A DNA stretch of 64,000 bases from Sorex araneus (GCF_027595985.1 NC_073308.1:13918511-13982510), one strand, 5' to 3'; shown: positions 1-44,839, counted from the stretch's first letter. Notes: generated by a model not told the origin, from the sequence alone. Numbers and translations: made by a program.

Positions 1-500
1 TTAAAATCAAAGGTCTCTTTCTCTTTTCCCTAGTTTTCTAACATGTATGACTTTCAGTGAGATCTTAATGACTCTTTCCTGTTTCTCTTAGCTTTTATTT
101 ACTTATGTGTACTTCCTTTACTTTGTTTTTGTCTATCTGTTGAGTTAGGATCAGAATTTTAAAAATGAATCATTTTATGTTATTGGTATTTAGTAGAAAT
201 AATTGAAATTTGAATTTGCAGAGAAAATACTGGTGTGTTATCAATGTTGCATAAGGGATATTGGTTTATATTGAAATTCTTATAAGAAAACATTGGAGGA
301 AAAATACCCACTGGTCTTGGGGTGTTCACTGTGTACTTTTGGGATGTGGGTATGATATAGTATATAGGACTTTCAGTTCCTTTTTAACTTTTGTTAACTA
401 ACACATTACTACCTAAATCCCACCTTTTATTTTTTTTTAACACAAGCAATTTATTACCTTTTTCTCCTCCTTTTATCTCTATTCAAAACAAATATTTTAT
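1..500. other. STK38 intron, no recognised element
   Basis: AT-rich sequence left of the first visible exon; nothing recognised. Together with 1,050-1,340 it is the only non-repeat part of this intron. Confidence 0.5.
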
Positions 501-1045
501 TATTATTATTATTATTTTAATTGAATCACAATGTGGAAAATTACAATGCTTTCAAGCTTAAGTCTCTGTTATACAATGCTGAAACAACCATCCCTTCACC
601 AGTGCTCATATTCCACCACCAAAAAAAAACCACAAAACCCCAGTATACCTCCCATCCCCCCATAACTGATAAATTTCACTTTACTTTCTCTTTACTTTGG
701 TTACATTCAACATTTCAACAAAAAGACTCACTATTATTGTTAGGAGTTCCCCATTAGAGTCAGGCCTGTGGTGGAGAGTTAAGAGGTCTATCTCTCCAAT
801 CTCGGCTATCGTGGCCACGCAGTTTTGGATTTCTGTATTAAAAGTCCAGACTAAATCCAGAAAATCCCACCTTCTAATTTGCACATATTCTAGTGTTTTG
901 TGAATAGAAATTGGGGAACTTCTTTGACCTTCTCCAAATGTTAAAAATTTTTTTTGACATTTCAACCGTCCTAGAGGAACAGTCCAATATCTCTGGAAGT
1001 GACTCTCTGCAGACAGGTCTGCAGGTATCTGTGCAAAGTGCAAAG
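500..1045 (-). mobile_element. L1-tailed composite retroelement, copy 1
   Basis: On the - strand its 3' end is the motif actggtgaagggatgg, then cattgtataac, then a tail of gattcaattaaaa and an ATT-rich run at 500-520. The body aligns by eye with copies at 29.8, 47.2, 52.9, 59.8, 62.5 and 63.8 kb. The 5' border near 1,045 is uncertain. Confidence 0.7.
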
Positions 1046-1247
1046 TAAAGTAGCTTTCTATCTAGCATATTTTTCCTAAGCCAGATTATTTTTAGTATGA
1101 GAGAGTTTCCTTTTTTTCTCTTCAGTAACATGTAAGCCATAGCGTAGTGGTCAGTATCAGTAGCTTAGGCAAAAGTACTTTGCTCTCTGTGCTGTGGATT
1201 TTACCTTGTCAGTGTTCAAAAATTTTGGCCCTTTCTGTTTATACTGA

Positions 1248-17455
<16,208 letters not shown>

Positions 17456-17521
17456 TGCCTGTGAAGTGGACCCCAAATGGAGGAGAGCGTTTTGTGCAGC
17501 CTCACGGTTTTCCCGTCACAT

Positions 17522-17726
17522 CACTATCACTGTCATCCTGTTGCTCATCAATTTGCTTGAGCGGGCACCAGTAATGTGTCCATTGTGAGACTTGTTGTTC
17601 CTGTTTTTGGCATATCAAATATGCCACGGGGAGCTTGCCAGGCTCTGCCATGTGGGACGGAGGACTCGAACCTGGGTCAGCCGCGTGCAGGGCAAACGCC
17701 GTACCACTGTGCTATCGCTCCAGCCC
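17522..17726 (-). repeat. SINE-B inside the STK38 3' UTR
   Basis: Copy with tgttgctcatcaatttgctt and the head at the right (gtgctatcgctccagcc). Duplication tccygtcacat at 17511-17521 and 17727-17737. The 3' end is a cactatcactgtcat repeat with no A tail. Confidence 0.9.
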
Positions 17727-19475
17727 TCCTGTCACATACTCTTTTGAAAGAGCTTCCAAGAAGTTTATGGAAACCACGAGTATGTTATGGTCAAGTCTCC
17801 TGAAATGTGATGGTAGGTGGATTCTCCTCCATCCATACCTGAAAACCTATAAAACAGAGACAGCTGTTTTTACTACATCAGCCCTATGCTGTTCTGCTTC
17901 TTTAGAAGTGTCATGAGCCAATTTGATAGATATTTGAAAAAAAGTTGTTTTCCTGAGTTCATCGGAATGAAGGGGGAAAAGCAGCCATCATCCAAACATT
18001 CTTGAGATTGTAACATGTACCATCAAATACAGCCAGTTCTGGTGATATTGTGACATGCTTTCTGCCAAGCCCACCAAGTATTCCTGTTTCTTCTTTACAG
18101 CTAAGAGTTCCATAGTACTAAAGGAATAAAGCAATAATGAAAGCCTGAGAGCCAGCATTCTGGCTGAAGAGAACAACCCACCATCCTCTGTGGGGTAGTG
18201 ATGGTAGTTTTTCCTCATACCTCGGCTTGGGGTGAGTGGCTTCTCAGCCTCCTCCATCGTGGTGCACTTTATTTATGGTACTAGGATAAAGACCCTCAGT
18301 CCTTTGGTTTCTCTTCCCCTTCCTACCCACCGAAAGTCTCGGGGTGAAGTCTCTGCTGCTTCTCTGGGTGATGAGGGAAGGGGGTGACAAACTTGATCTG
18401 CTGTTGCTCTTAGAAGACCCACAGCCATTGGGCATCGCCACAGAGCCTCAGAACTGGTGAAACACCCTCACTTGTTCATCACGGCTGTACCAGCAAACCC
18501 CTAAGATGTCTCGGTGAACCAGCAATGGCCACGTGTGCCGCCACAGGAACTCTGTTCATTCCTCCTGGCACACGGGAGGCCTGGAACCTCGTGGTCAAGG
18601 TGCTCCTCCTCCAAGGCCTCTAGGACTTCTCAGAAGGGGAACAGGACCCAGGCCACCACAAAGTGCCACTTACTCCTTAGCACGTGGTGCAGCTGTGTGT
18701 GTCTCCTCTCTCAGTGTTTATCTTTCCCTACTACTATGACCACCTTGCCTTGGAGTCACGATTACGGTCTTCCTTTGCAGATTGCTCTCTGGAGGATGCT
18801 CCTCTCCCCCAACAGGGTTACCTGCAGCGGGCTGCCCACGCCTCTGCTCTGGTGCTTGCGCCTGAGAGGCCCTCGACATTAGCACAAAGTGCCTTCTCAT
18901 AACTGCCACCACTTTTTGAGGAACTTTGCTACGTCAGAAAGATGTGGAGGCTCCATTTTAATGCATTATTGCTTTTTAAAGTTTTGATGATTCTGAATGC
19001 ATCATTTGCACCTGTGTGATAACTTTGCCTGTCATAGGACGCCAGAAGTCAGAAATTGATTTCTGCCAGTCTTGAGATGGTTAAGATCTACTTAGAAAGG
19101 GAAAAATAGCTTAGCTTAGCCATTCAGAAAAGAAAAATGGAGTATCAGAGTTACATTCATAAGTGAAACTGCTTTGGGTTTTATAATGTTTCAGAAGAAA
19201 AAAAGACTTATAGCAAAGTATGAACACTGGGTGAAGGTAATCTGTTTGCCCTTTAGTCTTTTCATTCATAGTATGTTAGTGAGAAGGAAGTAATTAAGAT
19301 TCTTTTATGTAACTTGTAGTTTATTTGTATTACCAAATACTTGGGGTCTTGACCCCCACTTGTTTTGCAAGAGTGAGTAAGAGTGGTGAAGTTTGCTGGT
19401 GAGTCTGTGTTGGGGAATGACAGGAATGATTAGTTTTAGGGGAAAATGCCTGCATTTTTAACTTTGAAACTTCTC

Positions 19476-19481
19476 AATAAA
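19476..19481 (+). terminator. STK38 poly(A) signal AATAAA
   Basis: Canonical AATAAA followed within 20 nt by TG-rich sequence, 2.0 kb after the stop codon. No coding exon follows on this strand. Earlier weaker sites cannot be excluded. Confidence 0.75.
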
Positions 19482-19721
19482 CTGTGTGAAAGTACAAGTG
19501 TGAATCGGATGTGTTTTAAAGCTAACATGGGTAGTAATTGGAAGCTGCAGTGCTGGTGACTTCTCAACCCTTTGCATACCCATGGAACATCGCTTGGCTG
19601 TCTTTATTCAAAGTATATTTCTTTTCTTCTTCTTAAGCAAGATAGTTTATCACTAAGTGAAACTTTTATGTGAGGAGAGAGAAAGACAGAAAATAGGTGT
19701 TAAAGAGAGAACATGGACTTC

Positions 19722-19862
19722 TCCAAAGTGAAAACACATGACACAGGGCGTTTTCCTTGTACGTCGCCCACCTGGGTTCAGTTCCCAGCATCCCATATGA
19801 TCACCCAAGCACTGCCAGGAGTAACCCCTGAGTGTTGCCGGGTGTGACCCCACCCCCAAAAA
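19722..19862 (+). repeat. SINE-A, partial
   Basis: Forward: ttgtacgtcgcccacctggg, ttcagttcccagcatccc, ggtgtgacccc. Just 220 bp past the STK38 poly(A) signal. Confidence 0.8.
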
Positions 19863-20343
19863 TAATTAAGCAAATGTGATACATGTTCAAGGGAGAGCAG
19901 GGGCTTGGAGAGCAAGCCTCAAAGTGATGTTTCTTTCTGCCTCATGGAATTGGTGACCTGCTTTATGCTCCTCTTAAGTTCAAGTCTGTGCCAGTAGGTC
20001 TGTGTTACAAGCCTGGCTCAGGGTGGTGAGGTGCTAGGGAGACTAAGGAGAGAGCTGGCTGACCCCTGATAGTGCCTCTGGGCATCTCAGTGTGGCCTCA
20101 TTTTTTTCAGCTTGGGTCAACCCTAAGTCTTGAGTTTGTAAAGGATGGAACTGAGACTCAATCCTTACTATCTCTGGATTAGGCATCTCTCTCCAGCTGT
20201 TTTGTGTACTTGAGTCCTGTTGTCTTGTACTTCTTACCCCTGCTTCAGAGCAGGGAGAGGAGCCTCAGGACAAAAGGCAGCACTCCAGCACAGGGGTTCC
20301 AGGCAGAGAGAACATGCAGAGAGTATCTCTATCCACGGCACTG

Positions 20344-20400
20344 GATTTCCAAGAAATATGTTGGAAACCTTGGTATAATACTGGTCCTCAATAATTCTTA
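20344..20400. repeat. 57-bp duplicated segment, copy 1
   Basis: Starts gatttccaagaaatatg and ends tcaataattctta; matches 21,664-21,720 with two differences. The end resembles the ggtgctcaataaat words of ancient L2/MIR tails. Confidence 0.85.
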
Positions 20401-20683
20401 CCAGTGGTAACTGTTTCCTACTCTCCTGACAGATTGAAACAATACGGCTGCCTTTCAGCCTCTTGTTTTCTGGAGGGGCATACCTGGCATTGCTCAGGGG
20501 ACTGGCTATGTTAGGGATTGATGTGGGTAAGGCTTTACCCATGACGGCTCCTCAGCTTGGGTCTGGGAGTTTGGATGCTGGTGGGGATGGCCTGGGCTGT
20601 GGTGGTCTCAGGGTACTGTTACTGTTACTTTGTAAAAAACATTCTCCAGATTCTCCAGTCACTTTTGTTACTTTATAATTTTC

Positions 20684-20847
20684 CTTTTTTTTTTTTTTTT
20701 GCTTTTTAGGTCACACCTGGCTCTGCACAGGGGTTACTCCTGGCTCTGCACTCAGGAATCACTCCTGGCAGTACTCAGGGGACCATATGGGATGCTGGGA
20801 ATCGAACCCGGGTTGGCCTTGCACGCTGTGCTATTGTTCCAGCCCCC
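20684..20847 (-). repeat. SINE-A
   Basis: Near-consensus reverse copy with a 16-nt T run; the head end is shortened (part of the box A side missing before ctgtgctattg). Confidence 0.9.
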
Positions 20848-21124
20848 AACGTTTTCCTCCTTTGTTCCTTGTATTATCTATGGATAAAATATGCCGGTAT
20901 TATCCCCATTCTCCCAGACCCGTGTCCTAAAGTGCCATATCCATTGAATTTTCTTCAGTCCTCATCTTAGTCAACCTGCAGCATTCACACTGTAGACTCA
21001 GAAAAAAACAAACATTGCTCCCACCCGACTTCTACCACCTAAATGTGCCCCTCAGCTCAAGGTCTTGCTACCTGAAAAGGCTGCTACAGGCTTAAAATAA
21101 AACTTCAACTAGAGCTTTTTTTGC

Positions 21125-21292
21125 TTCCATAACATTTTGGGGATTGGAGTGGGGTTTGTGATCCCTGAGCCACACCCAGAAGTGCTCAGGGATCACCCTG
21201 GGGGATTGGGGAAGGAGGCAGTGGGATTGAGTCCTGCTTGGCCATAGCAGGGTAATGCTGTACCCGTCCACTTTCTCACCCCTCCAACAGCA
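21125..21292 (-). repeat. SINE-A, old copy
   Basis: Reverse; ccacacccagaagtgctcag, gggatcaccctggg, ends cacccctcc. Confidence 0.6.
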
Positions 21293-21663
21293 TTTCTATC
21301 TGGCAGTTCATGCAGGAACCTCCTAGACTGTTCCCCTCTGCAGACATGCACAGCTCTAGGGTGTGGTCATGCATTCTCCTTTTCTGTTGCCGATGGAGGT
21401 TGTGTTGGGTGGCTTATTTGAAATAGAGAGGTGGTAGCCTCAAAGAAGGAAATCTGCTTTCTTCACACCTGTTACCCTGGAATCATCTGAGGACATCTAA
21501 TTTGACTGAGGTCTGGGATGGAGCTGCTGGACGGCACATTCACCAGCCTCGTGAGGCAGCCAGCAAACCATACCTGCCTGGTGTGGGAGATGAGCCCTGC
21601 CACCCAGTTTCTCAGAGAGCCATGGATTCAGGCACTGCTCTGTGAGGAACTGCTTCTTGCACC

Positions 21664-21720
21664 TGATTTCCAAGAAATATGTTGGAAGCCTTGGTATAAT
21701 ACTGGTCCTCAATAATTCGT
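21664..21720. repeat. 57-bp duplicated segment, copy 2
   Basis: Second copy of the segment at 20,344-20,400, direct orientation, 1,320 bp away; the flanks on both sides do not match. Confidence 0.85.
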
Positions 21721-22430
21721 ATTGAGGACAAAGTATTAATTCTTGCAGGAAAGTTAGAATAGAACCCAAGCTGCCCGCCATGGGACTTTCTACCAAGGTA
21801 ACAGTCCATTGCTATGGTCTTGTCAAGGAGAAGAGTTAGAAACTTCTGAGGGCCTGTCTCCCAGGTCCTTTATCACAACCTTTTATTTCTGCTGGAGCTT
21901 CTCTCAGAGGGGATCCAGGCTTCTCTGCACCTGTGCCTGATAAGATCTCAGTTCCAGGTCTACAAAGTGGGTCTGGAAATAATGCTTTCAGCAGCTCTAC
22001 GGCTGAACTCATCCCCAGCAGTCCGCCTACTTTATTTCCCACCAAGTTAATTTGGGGAGAATGTTAGTTGATCTGTCCTTCCCCTTTACGAGTCTGTCAT
22101 CTCTTACCGCCACCCCATCCCTAAAGAAATTCACTTGCATTTCACATCTGATCATGTCATTTTGCAATGTCTTTAAAAATTTTTTAGTAATTCATGAGCC
22201 CAGATATCTCCAAGAATCCTTCCCTTTTTTGCTTTATTCTCTGCTTCATTACCCCATCTTCCCTGTTGAGTTTTGCTTTTTCTCAGTTGAGTTGGTCCAT
22301 ATTCATAGGTCAAAAACTATTGTCCTTCACAATTTGATCCGTGACACTTCTAGAATCCTCTGTGAACTTTCCTTTCATAGTAAAAATTGGCTACTCTTTT
22401 GGGGTTTGCAGAATAACCCAGATTGCTTTA

Positions 22431-22607
22431 CTTTTTTTTTTTTTACTTTTTGGGTCATACATGGCGATGCACAGGGGTCACTCCTGGCTCTGCACTCAGG
22501 AATCACCCCTGGCAGTGCTCAGGGGACCATCTGGGATGCTGGGAATTGAACCTAGGTCGGCCTCGTGCAAGGCAAACGCCCTACCCGATGTGCTATTGCT
22601 CCAGCCT
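22431..22607 (-). repeat. SINE-A
   Basis: Near-consensus reverse copy with a T run at its left end and tgtgctattgctccagcc at its right. Confidence 0.92.
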
Positions 22608-22639
22608 CTAACACGGATAAATCTTTTGTTCAATTAAAA

Positions 22640-22790
22640 GCTGAGAGAGACCAGAAATATATATAGTACAGTGGGTAAGCACTTGCTTTACGTGCAGTCA
22701 CCCCAGGTTTGATCACCGGCACCCCATAGACCTCCCAAGCTTTGCCAGGTATTATCCCTGAGCACCGCCAGGTGTGGCCCCTAAACTGGT
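22640..22790 (+). repeat. SINE-A, old copy
   Basis: Forward, about 30 bp from an inverted copy: aggtttgatcaccggcaccc, ctgagcaccgccaggtgtgg. The stretch 22,800-23,310 after it holds nothing I recognise. Confidence 0.75.
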
Positions 22791-23319
22791 AATCTTGTGG
22801 CACTGAACATTCTTAGTGGTCCATTGCTGCTGCGAGACATGCTTTTAACCACTCTGCTGAGAAAGATAAGCCTAGGAGGTACAGGCTTGAGCCTATCACT
22901 AAGCAAGTGCCGTGGCCAGGTAAGCTGAAGGGGCCTCAGACACCTATGAAAGGACTCAGTCAGGATGGGGCAAGGAGTCCCAAAGCAGTATTCCCACCTG
23001 GCTGAGCTTCACCCTTTAAATCTGTCTTTCATCCCCGCTGTGGCTCCTCATTTCTTTAAGCCAGAACCACAAGTTTGTGAGTTATCTGATCTTTCTAATT
23101 TGCATTTGCTTTGGGAAGTCTTGTATCTGAGGGCCCAGGGGAGTGCAAGTGAAAGAGAGTGTGGGGCACTGACCAGTAAGACTCTGAATGTGAGTCAGTG
23201 ATAGCAGGATGTGGTCAGGCACAGGAAGAGGTTCTGCTCAGGCACCAAGGGCACCACTCCCTTAAATTTTTTTAACACCTTGTTTTCATGTTATTTTTCT
23301 AGAAAAATCAAAACAAAAC

Positions 23320-26281
23320 ATGGACACACAAATGGTAGTATTTTATTTTAGAAAAGGCATCCCAAATAGAGAATTTCGTAAACACTGGCAGGTGAGCACG
23401 TGCAATAAAAATACAAAGTAAAAGGGCAAAACTTAGAAGCATTTTGCCTTAGAGGAAATAATCTTCTGCTGTGGTGATCCTGCCCGGAGGACGAATGTGG
23501 CTCCGTCTTCCCATGCAGGTTATCAGGTTTGTTGCTGGAACTCACTGTGCCCATTTTAACAATTTTTAAACGATGGCAAGAAGTGGCATTGAGTAAATTA
23601 TTAAACCCCAATTCTTCTTTTTACTACTGATTAAGTAAGGCGCCACATTATACTTTTTGACAGTTTGAGTTTTTAAAGGTCTGTGTTGACTGCTTTTACT
23701 GACAGAGGGACCCACAGGAATGCTCTTTGCAAATAAAGTATCTTTCCTGGGCTTACCCCACAGTACTGTCATAGACCATCCTAGATATCACACCGTTCTC
23801 TTGAAATTGAATTTAATGTAGCCTGCTGTATACTGCTCAGCAAGCCAGCTTAGATTCCCTGCCATTTTACCTGTTTCTTCATTTTGGAAAAGACTTTAAT
23901 CAGTCAGCGTACTCTAACACTATCTCAGCCCACTCCAGCTTTTCAGTGGCAGATGTTTCTGAATCAACTACATGGTATGATGCAGACACAAACTCAGGTT
24001 CATCTTTGCTTGCTGAAAGGCCACTGAGTAAGACATTCTATGTAAAATTAAAATCCTTTTTTTTTTTTTTATGAAAATACTTCTTATAAACAGTCTGGCT
24101 TTCTTATTTAGGCACTTAAAAAAAAAACCACCAAACCTTAGTTCCACCTTTTGAATTAGGAACAGACCTGTGACTGAAGGGAACTGCCATTGTCCATACG
24201 GGGACAAAAGAGAGGTTTGCCCCCATGGAATGTTCAGGCGCTGGAAACAACAGCTGGAGGGGAGCCATCAAAGTGATGCTGGGCTCAGATGGGAAGGCAG
24301 TTGGGTGCAAAAGAAACCTGTGGGCCCCCTCTTCTCTCGGTCACCAGTACCTGGTGACACTGGCAAATCCCCCTCTAGAGCTTTCTAGCTCACTCACACC
24401 CAAAAGGTTGGAGCTCAAAGCACACCAGCTCAATTTGAGTATGTTATGTAGGACACTGGAGCACTATGAGGTTGACCTAGTTTTGAGAGCCCAAAGAAAT
24501 GAATCATTTACACAACATAGTACAAGTTCATGCCATAATTCCATATCTGGGTTTTTACTTTTTTAAAGGACTGATTAGTGTGTTAGTTTACACTTGTTTA
24601 CACTTACTTAGTAGTACATAAGTTATATTAACGCATATTACACAGTCCATTTAAGCTTCCTTGGTGGTGGCATGAAAATAGAAAGTATAAATAAAGCACC
24701 AAACAGTTATTTGGGATGGCCAACTAAGGTGGGTAAGGCGAAAGCCAAACCTGATCTCTATTATAGGTTTCACATAAAAAACAAAAATCCCAAAACCCAC
24801 TGGCTACAGAAAATGACCTTGACCTTACATCTAAACCCTGGCCATCAGCCTTGCAAAAGTGTGCCAGTGGTAATCAGAATTTTAGGTGGAGGTGACTCAA
24901 TTTAACCCCCTAAACACTTTTCTGAGTAAGGAATATTGTAGGCAAATGCAAATAACTCTTCAAAGTCAGGAAAGAGCAGTTCATTTGACTTTCTCTTTGA
25001 AAGACTCTGACCAGAGCAGTCATAAAATGGAATCAACTACCATGCCCTTTATCTCTTGGGAATGGAATTTAAGAAAATTGTTTTCCTGAGGGAACATCTT
25101 GTCACCATTTGTGTTGAATGAAAGTTTGGAAGGCTAACTTTCACACTGGGAGATATTCTCAATACATATACTTCCAGTTTTAGACTTTAAGCTCTACTGT
25201 TATCAGCCATGGAAACATCAAGGGAAGATAGTTTAGTCCAAGGGGGTGCGGGTGGGACTTGTCATATAGCATGTATGACTAACAGCTGACATCCAAATTA
25301 CTAGGCCCAAGTCCCTTTAGCTCATCCATCCTTTGAGGATGACAATATTTCTTAGCCAGTGACTGAGCAGTGGACTACTTTAAAAACTAAAGTATACTGG
25401 TGCTTCAAACTCCATAGTATGAAAAAAATGTACCAGGATAAAGCCAGGCTAGGTGATGTTTCTCTTCCAGTTTCACCCCCAAATGCTTCCTTCCCTTATA
25501 GTTATAAACTATTGAAAAACTGAGCATGTATGAGAAATTTCTACCCAGATCTTGAAAGCCTTTAGATATCCATCCTAAAGACCTCCAAACCACAACGAGC
25601 CAAGTGCTATGCTGGAGAGCAGACCTGTGACTTCAGACAGCAAAGTCGCCTAATCTGAGAGGTACTTTCATTTCAAACCATCTGTTTGGGCTGAAGAACA
25701 AACTAAATCATAAGTTTCATAAACATTCAAAGAATCTATGGCTTTGGATTGTTCATTGAATTATAAAAAACAAAACCAAATTTAAGCTGTTAAAAATTTC
25801 TCTTGGACACATTGAATGAGGCCTGTTCTTTCCAGATGCCAACTCAATGCAGAGGCGTTTTCTTTAATACCTAGTGAACATCCTGCTTGTAGAGCTAGAG
25901 ATTGTCTCCTTTTGTTTGGTCCCTTTACTGCCAAGTCATTTGCCTGGTATAAAACAAAACACAAAAAACCCAAGGACAGAATTTCAAGAGTGAGGACAGC
26001 TCTATGAGGCAACAGGAGTCTTGACTTCCTTTCCTGCTTCTGCAGTTTTGCAGACTCTGAACAGCACCAATCCCCCAATTTCAAGTTGGTACAAAGCTGG
26101 TAGTTCAGTTACCAATGAGTGCTTTTCCATCCCCCGCACCAGAGGCACAGACTTTCTGGAAAGGACACACATAAATTGTGGGAGAAAGGGAAAGGATGGG
26201 GGAGACAAACCAGGGTGAGGGGTAGCTCTGAGCATCCCAAACAGAGAAAAGCTCCAAAGAAGGGCGGGCCAAGAGCTGGCC
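23320..26281 (-). other. KCTD20: KCTD20 3' UTR
   Basis: About 2.96 kb from the TAG to a canonical poly(A) signal on the - strand (TTTATT on + at 23342-23347). It is strikingly free of the SINE and L1 insertions that crowd every neighbouring interval, which suggests selection on this UTR. The only low-complexity patches are a T/A run near 24,058-24,070 and an A run near 24,118-24,127. Confidence 0.8.
23342..23347 (-). terminator. KCTD20 poly(A) signal AATAAA
   Basis: AATAAA in the - strand context TAAAATAAAATA, with a T-rich stretch downstream. It is the last good signal before the intergenic SINE-bearing gap. Confidence 0.7.
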
Positions 26282-43037
<16,756 letters not shown>

Positions 43038-43292
43038 CCTTGGGCTCTGCATCCTGAACTGTCTGCTTGATCAGAGAGAAATCCTGGAAGACAGGATTAG
43101 GCATTGTTTAGAATGCTCTCAAAAGAAGTTTCCAAAGACTCCATGGTATGAAAGCCAACAGGAAAATGAGACCATTCTCATTCTTCCTCTTAGTGAAAAG
43201 GGACACATCAGACACTTCTGTGACTTAACATTGAGAGGCATTAGTTTCATGAATTAAATGGTCTGATTTAAATTATTAAAATGATCTTTACC

Positions 43293-43683
43293 TCACCAAC
43301 TACATTGTAGTCGAAGGCCATGTGGGGGAAGGGAGTTGCGGGCTGAATGAGGGCTAGAGACTGAGCACAGCGGCCACTCAACACCTTTATTGCAAACCAC
43401 AACAGCTAATTAGAGAGAGAAAACAGAAGGGAATGCCTTGCCACAGTGGCAGGGTGGGGTGGGGGGGAGATGGGATTGGGGAGGGTGGGAGGGACACTGG
43501 GTTTACGGGTGGTGGAGAATGGGCACTGGTGAAGGGATGGGTTCCAAACTTTGTATGAGGGAAGTATAAGCACAAAAGTGTATAAATCTGTAACTGTACC
43601 CTCACGGTGATTCTCTAATTAAAAATAAATAAATTTAAAAAAAAAAAAACATAATTGTGCCTTTACAACCAAAAAAAAAAAAA
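43293..43683 (+). mobile_element. Young L1 3' end with likely 3' transduction
   Basis: 346 bp of the same 3' UTR as at 38.7-39.05 kb, a first poly(A), a 21-nt unrelated stretch (cataattgtgcctttacaac), and a second poly(A). Bracketed by the 16-bp duplication taaaatgatctttacc at 43277-43292 and 43684-43699. Confidence 0.93.
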
Positions 43684-43699
43684 TAAAATGATCTTTACC

Positions 43700-44045
43700 A
43701 AACCTGCTGGTGAAGATTTGTTACTAAGGAGTATTTTTAAGTTTTATTCCTATAACAGGTATCAGTCCACTGATCTTGGCCACATTCATGGTCAAGTGTA
43801 CCTATTAAAATGTGGTGTAACCCAAAAGGAGAGAGAAAAAAAGGGAATCCCCTACCACAGAGGCAGGGTGGGGTGGTGGGGGTTGGGGTGGGGATGGTGG
43901 GAGGGATACTGGGAATTGGTGGAGGAGAATGGGCACTGGCGGAGGGATGTAAATGATCACCGTATGACTGAAATGCAAACATGAAAGTTCCTAAATTTGT
44001 AACTGTACCTGACAATGATTCACTAATAAAATTTTTTTTTAAAAA
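43700..44045 (+). mobile_element. L1 3' UTR fragment
   Basis: ctaccacagaggcagggtgg, gaatgggcactggcggag, tgtaactgtacctgacaatg, aataaaatttttttt: a diverged version of the young 3' UTR. Confidence 0.85.
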
Positions 44046-44310
44046 GTGGTGTAAACTGAGGAAGTTAAGTGATAATAACCTTTCAATACCTGTACTATAA
44101 TACCATAAAGCCCAAAAGGTGGGGGGAGAGGGAGGGAGGATGGGGCAGATGGTGGTGGGGTAGTAAGAGAGAAACTGGGGAAACTGGTGGTGGGAAATGT
44201 ACACTGGGGAAGGGATGAGTGTTGGAACATTGTATGACTGAAACCCAACCACAAACAACTTTGTAGCAGTATAACTCACGGTAATTCAACTTAAAAATTT
44301 TTCAAAAAAA
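44046..44310 (+). mobile_element. L1 3' UTR fragment, older subtype
   Basis: ataacctttcaatacctgta, ggtggtgggaaatgtacact, gaacattgtatgactgaaac, gtaattcaacttaaaaa. Same subtype as the 3' UTRs at 40.9-41.2 and 46.05-46.3 kb. Confidence 0.85.
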
Positions 44311-44327
44311 GAAAAACTGGTGTAATA

Positions 44328-44490
44328 GGGGCTACAGTGATAGTACAGAGAGTTGGGCAACTTGCCTTGCACATTGCAGGTTCAATTCCTGGAACCCCAT
44401 ATGGTCCCTAGAGGCCTGCCAGAGTGATCCCTGAAAGTAGAGCCAGGAGTAAGTCCTGAGGTACCGCAGGGTAGACTAAAAAACAAGATA
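44328..44490 (+). repeat. SINE-A, diverged
   Basis: Forward; ggggctacagtgatagtac, caggttcaattcctgg. Confidence 0.8.
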
Positions 44491-44611
44491 AATAAAATGT
44501 GGTATAACTTGGTGGCTATAACTTAGTACAGAGGTACAAAAGAGGGAAGAGAAGAGTCCAACTGGTCAAAGAAAACCTGCTCATTGATATTTTTTAAATG
44601 AAACATATATA

Positions 44612-44796
44612 CTCTTTTTTTTTTTTTTTTTTTGCTTTTGGGTCACACCTGGCAATGCACAGGGGTTACTCCTGGCTCTGCACTCAGGAATCACTCTGGC
44701 GGTGCTCAGGGGACCATATGGGATGCTGGGAATCGAACCCGGGTCGACCTCGTGCAAGGCAAATGCCCTACCCGCTGTGCTATCGCTCCAGCCCCG
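44612..44796 (-). repeat. SINE-A with target-site duplication
   Basis: Near-consensus reverse copy; gaaacatatatactc at about 44,600-44,613 and 44,797-44,811. Confidence 0.95.
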
Positions 44797-44839
44797 AAAC
44801 ATATATACTCTTGACAACAATTAAGCACTAGGAAATTAA

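Larger units (their letters stand above)
17456..19500 (+). other. STK38: STK38 3' UTR
   Basis: From the TAA to just past an AATAAA at 19476-19481 followed by a TG-rich stretch (about 2.05 kb). It contains one complete SINE-B copy (17,522-17,726) beginning 66 nt after the stop codon. The rest (17,740-19,475) looks single-copy. The exact cleavage site is inferred. Confidence 0.8.
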
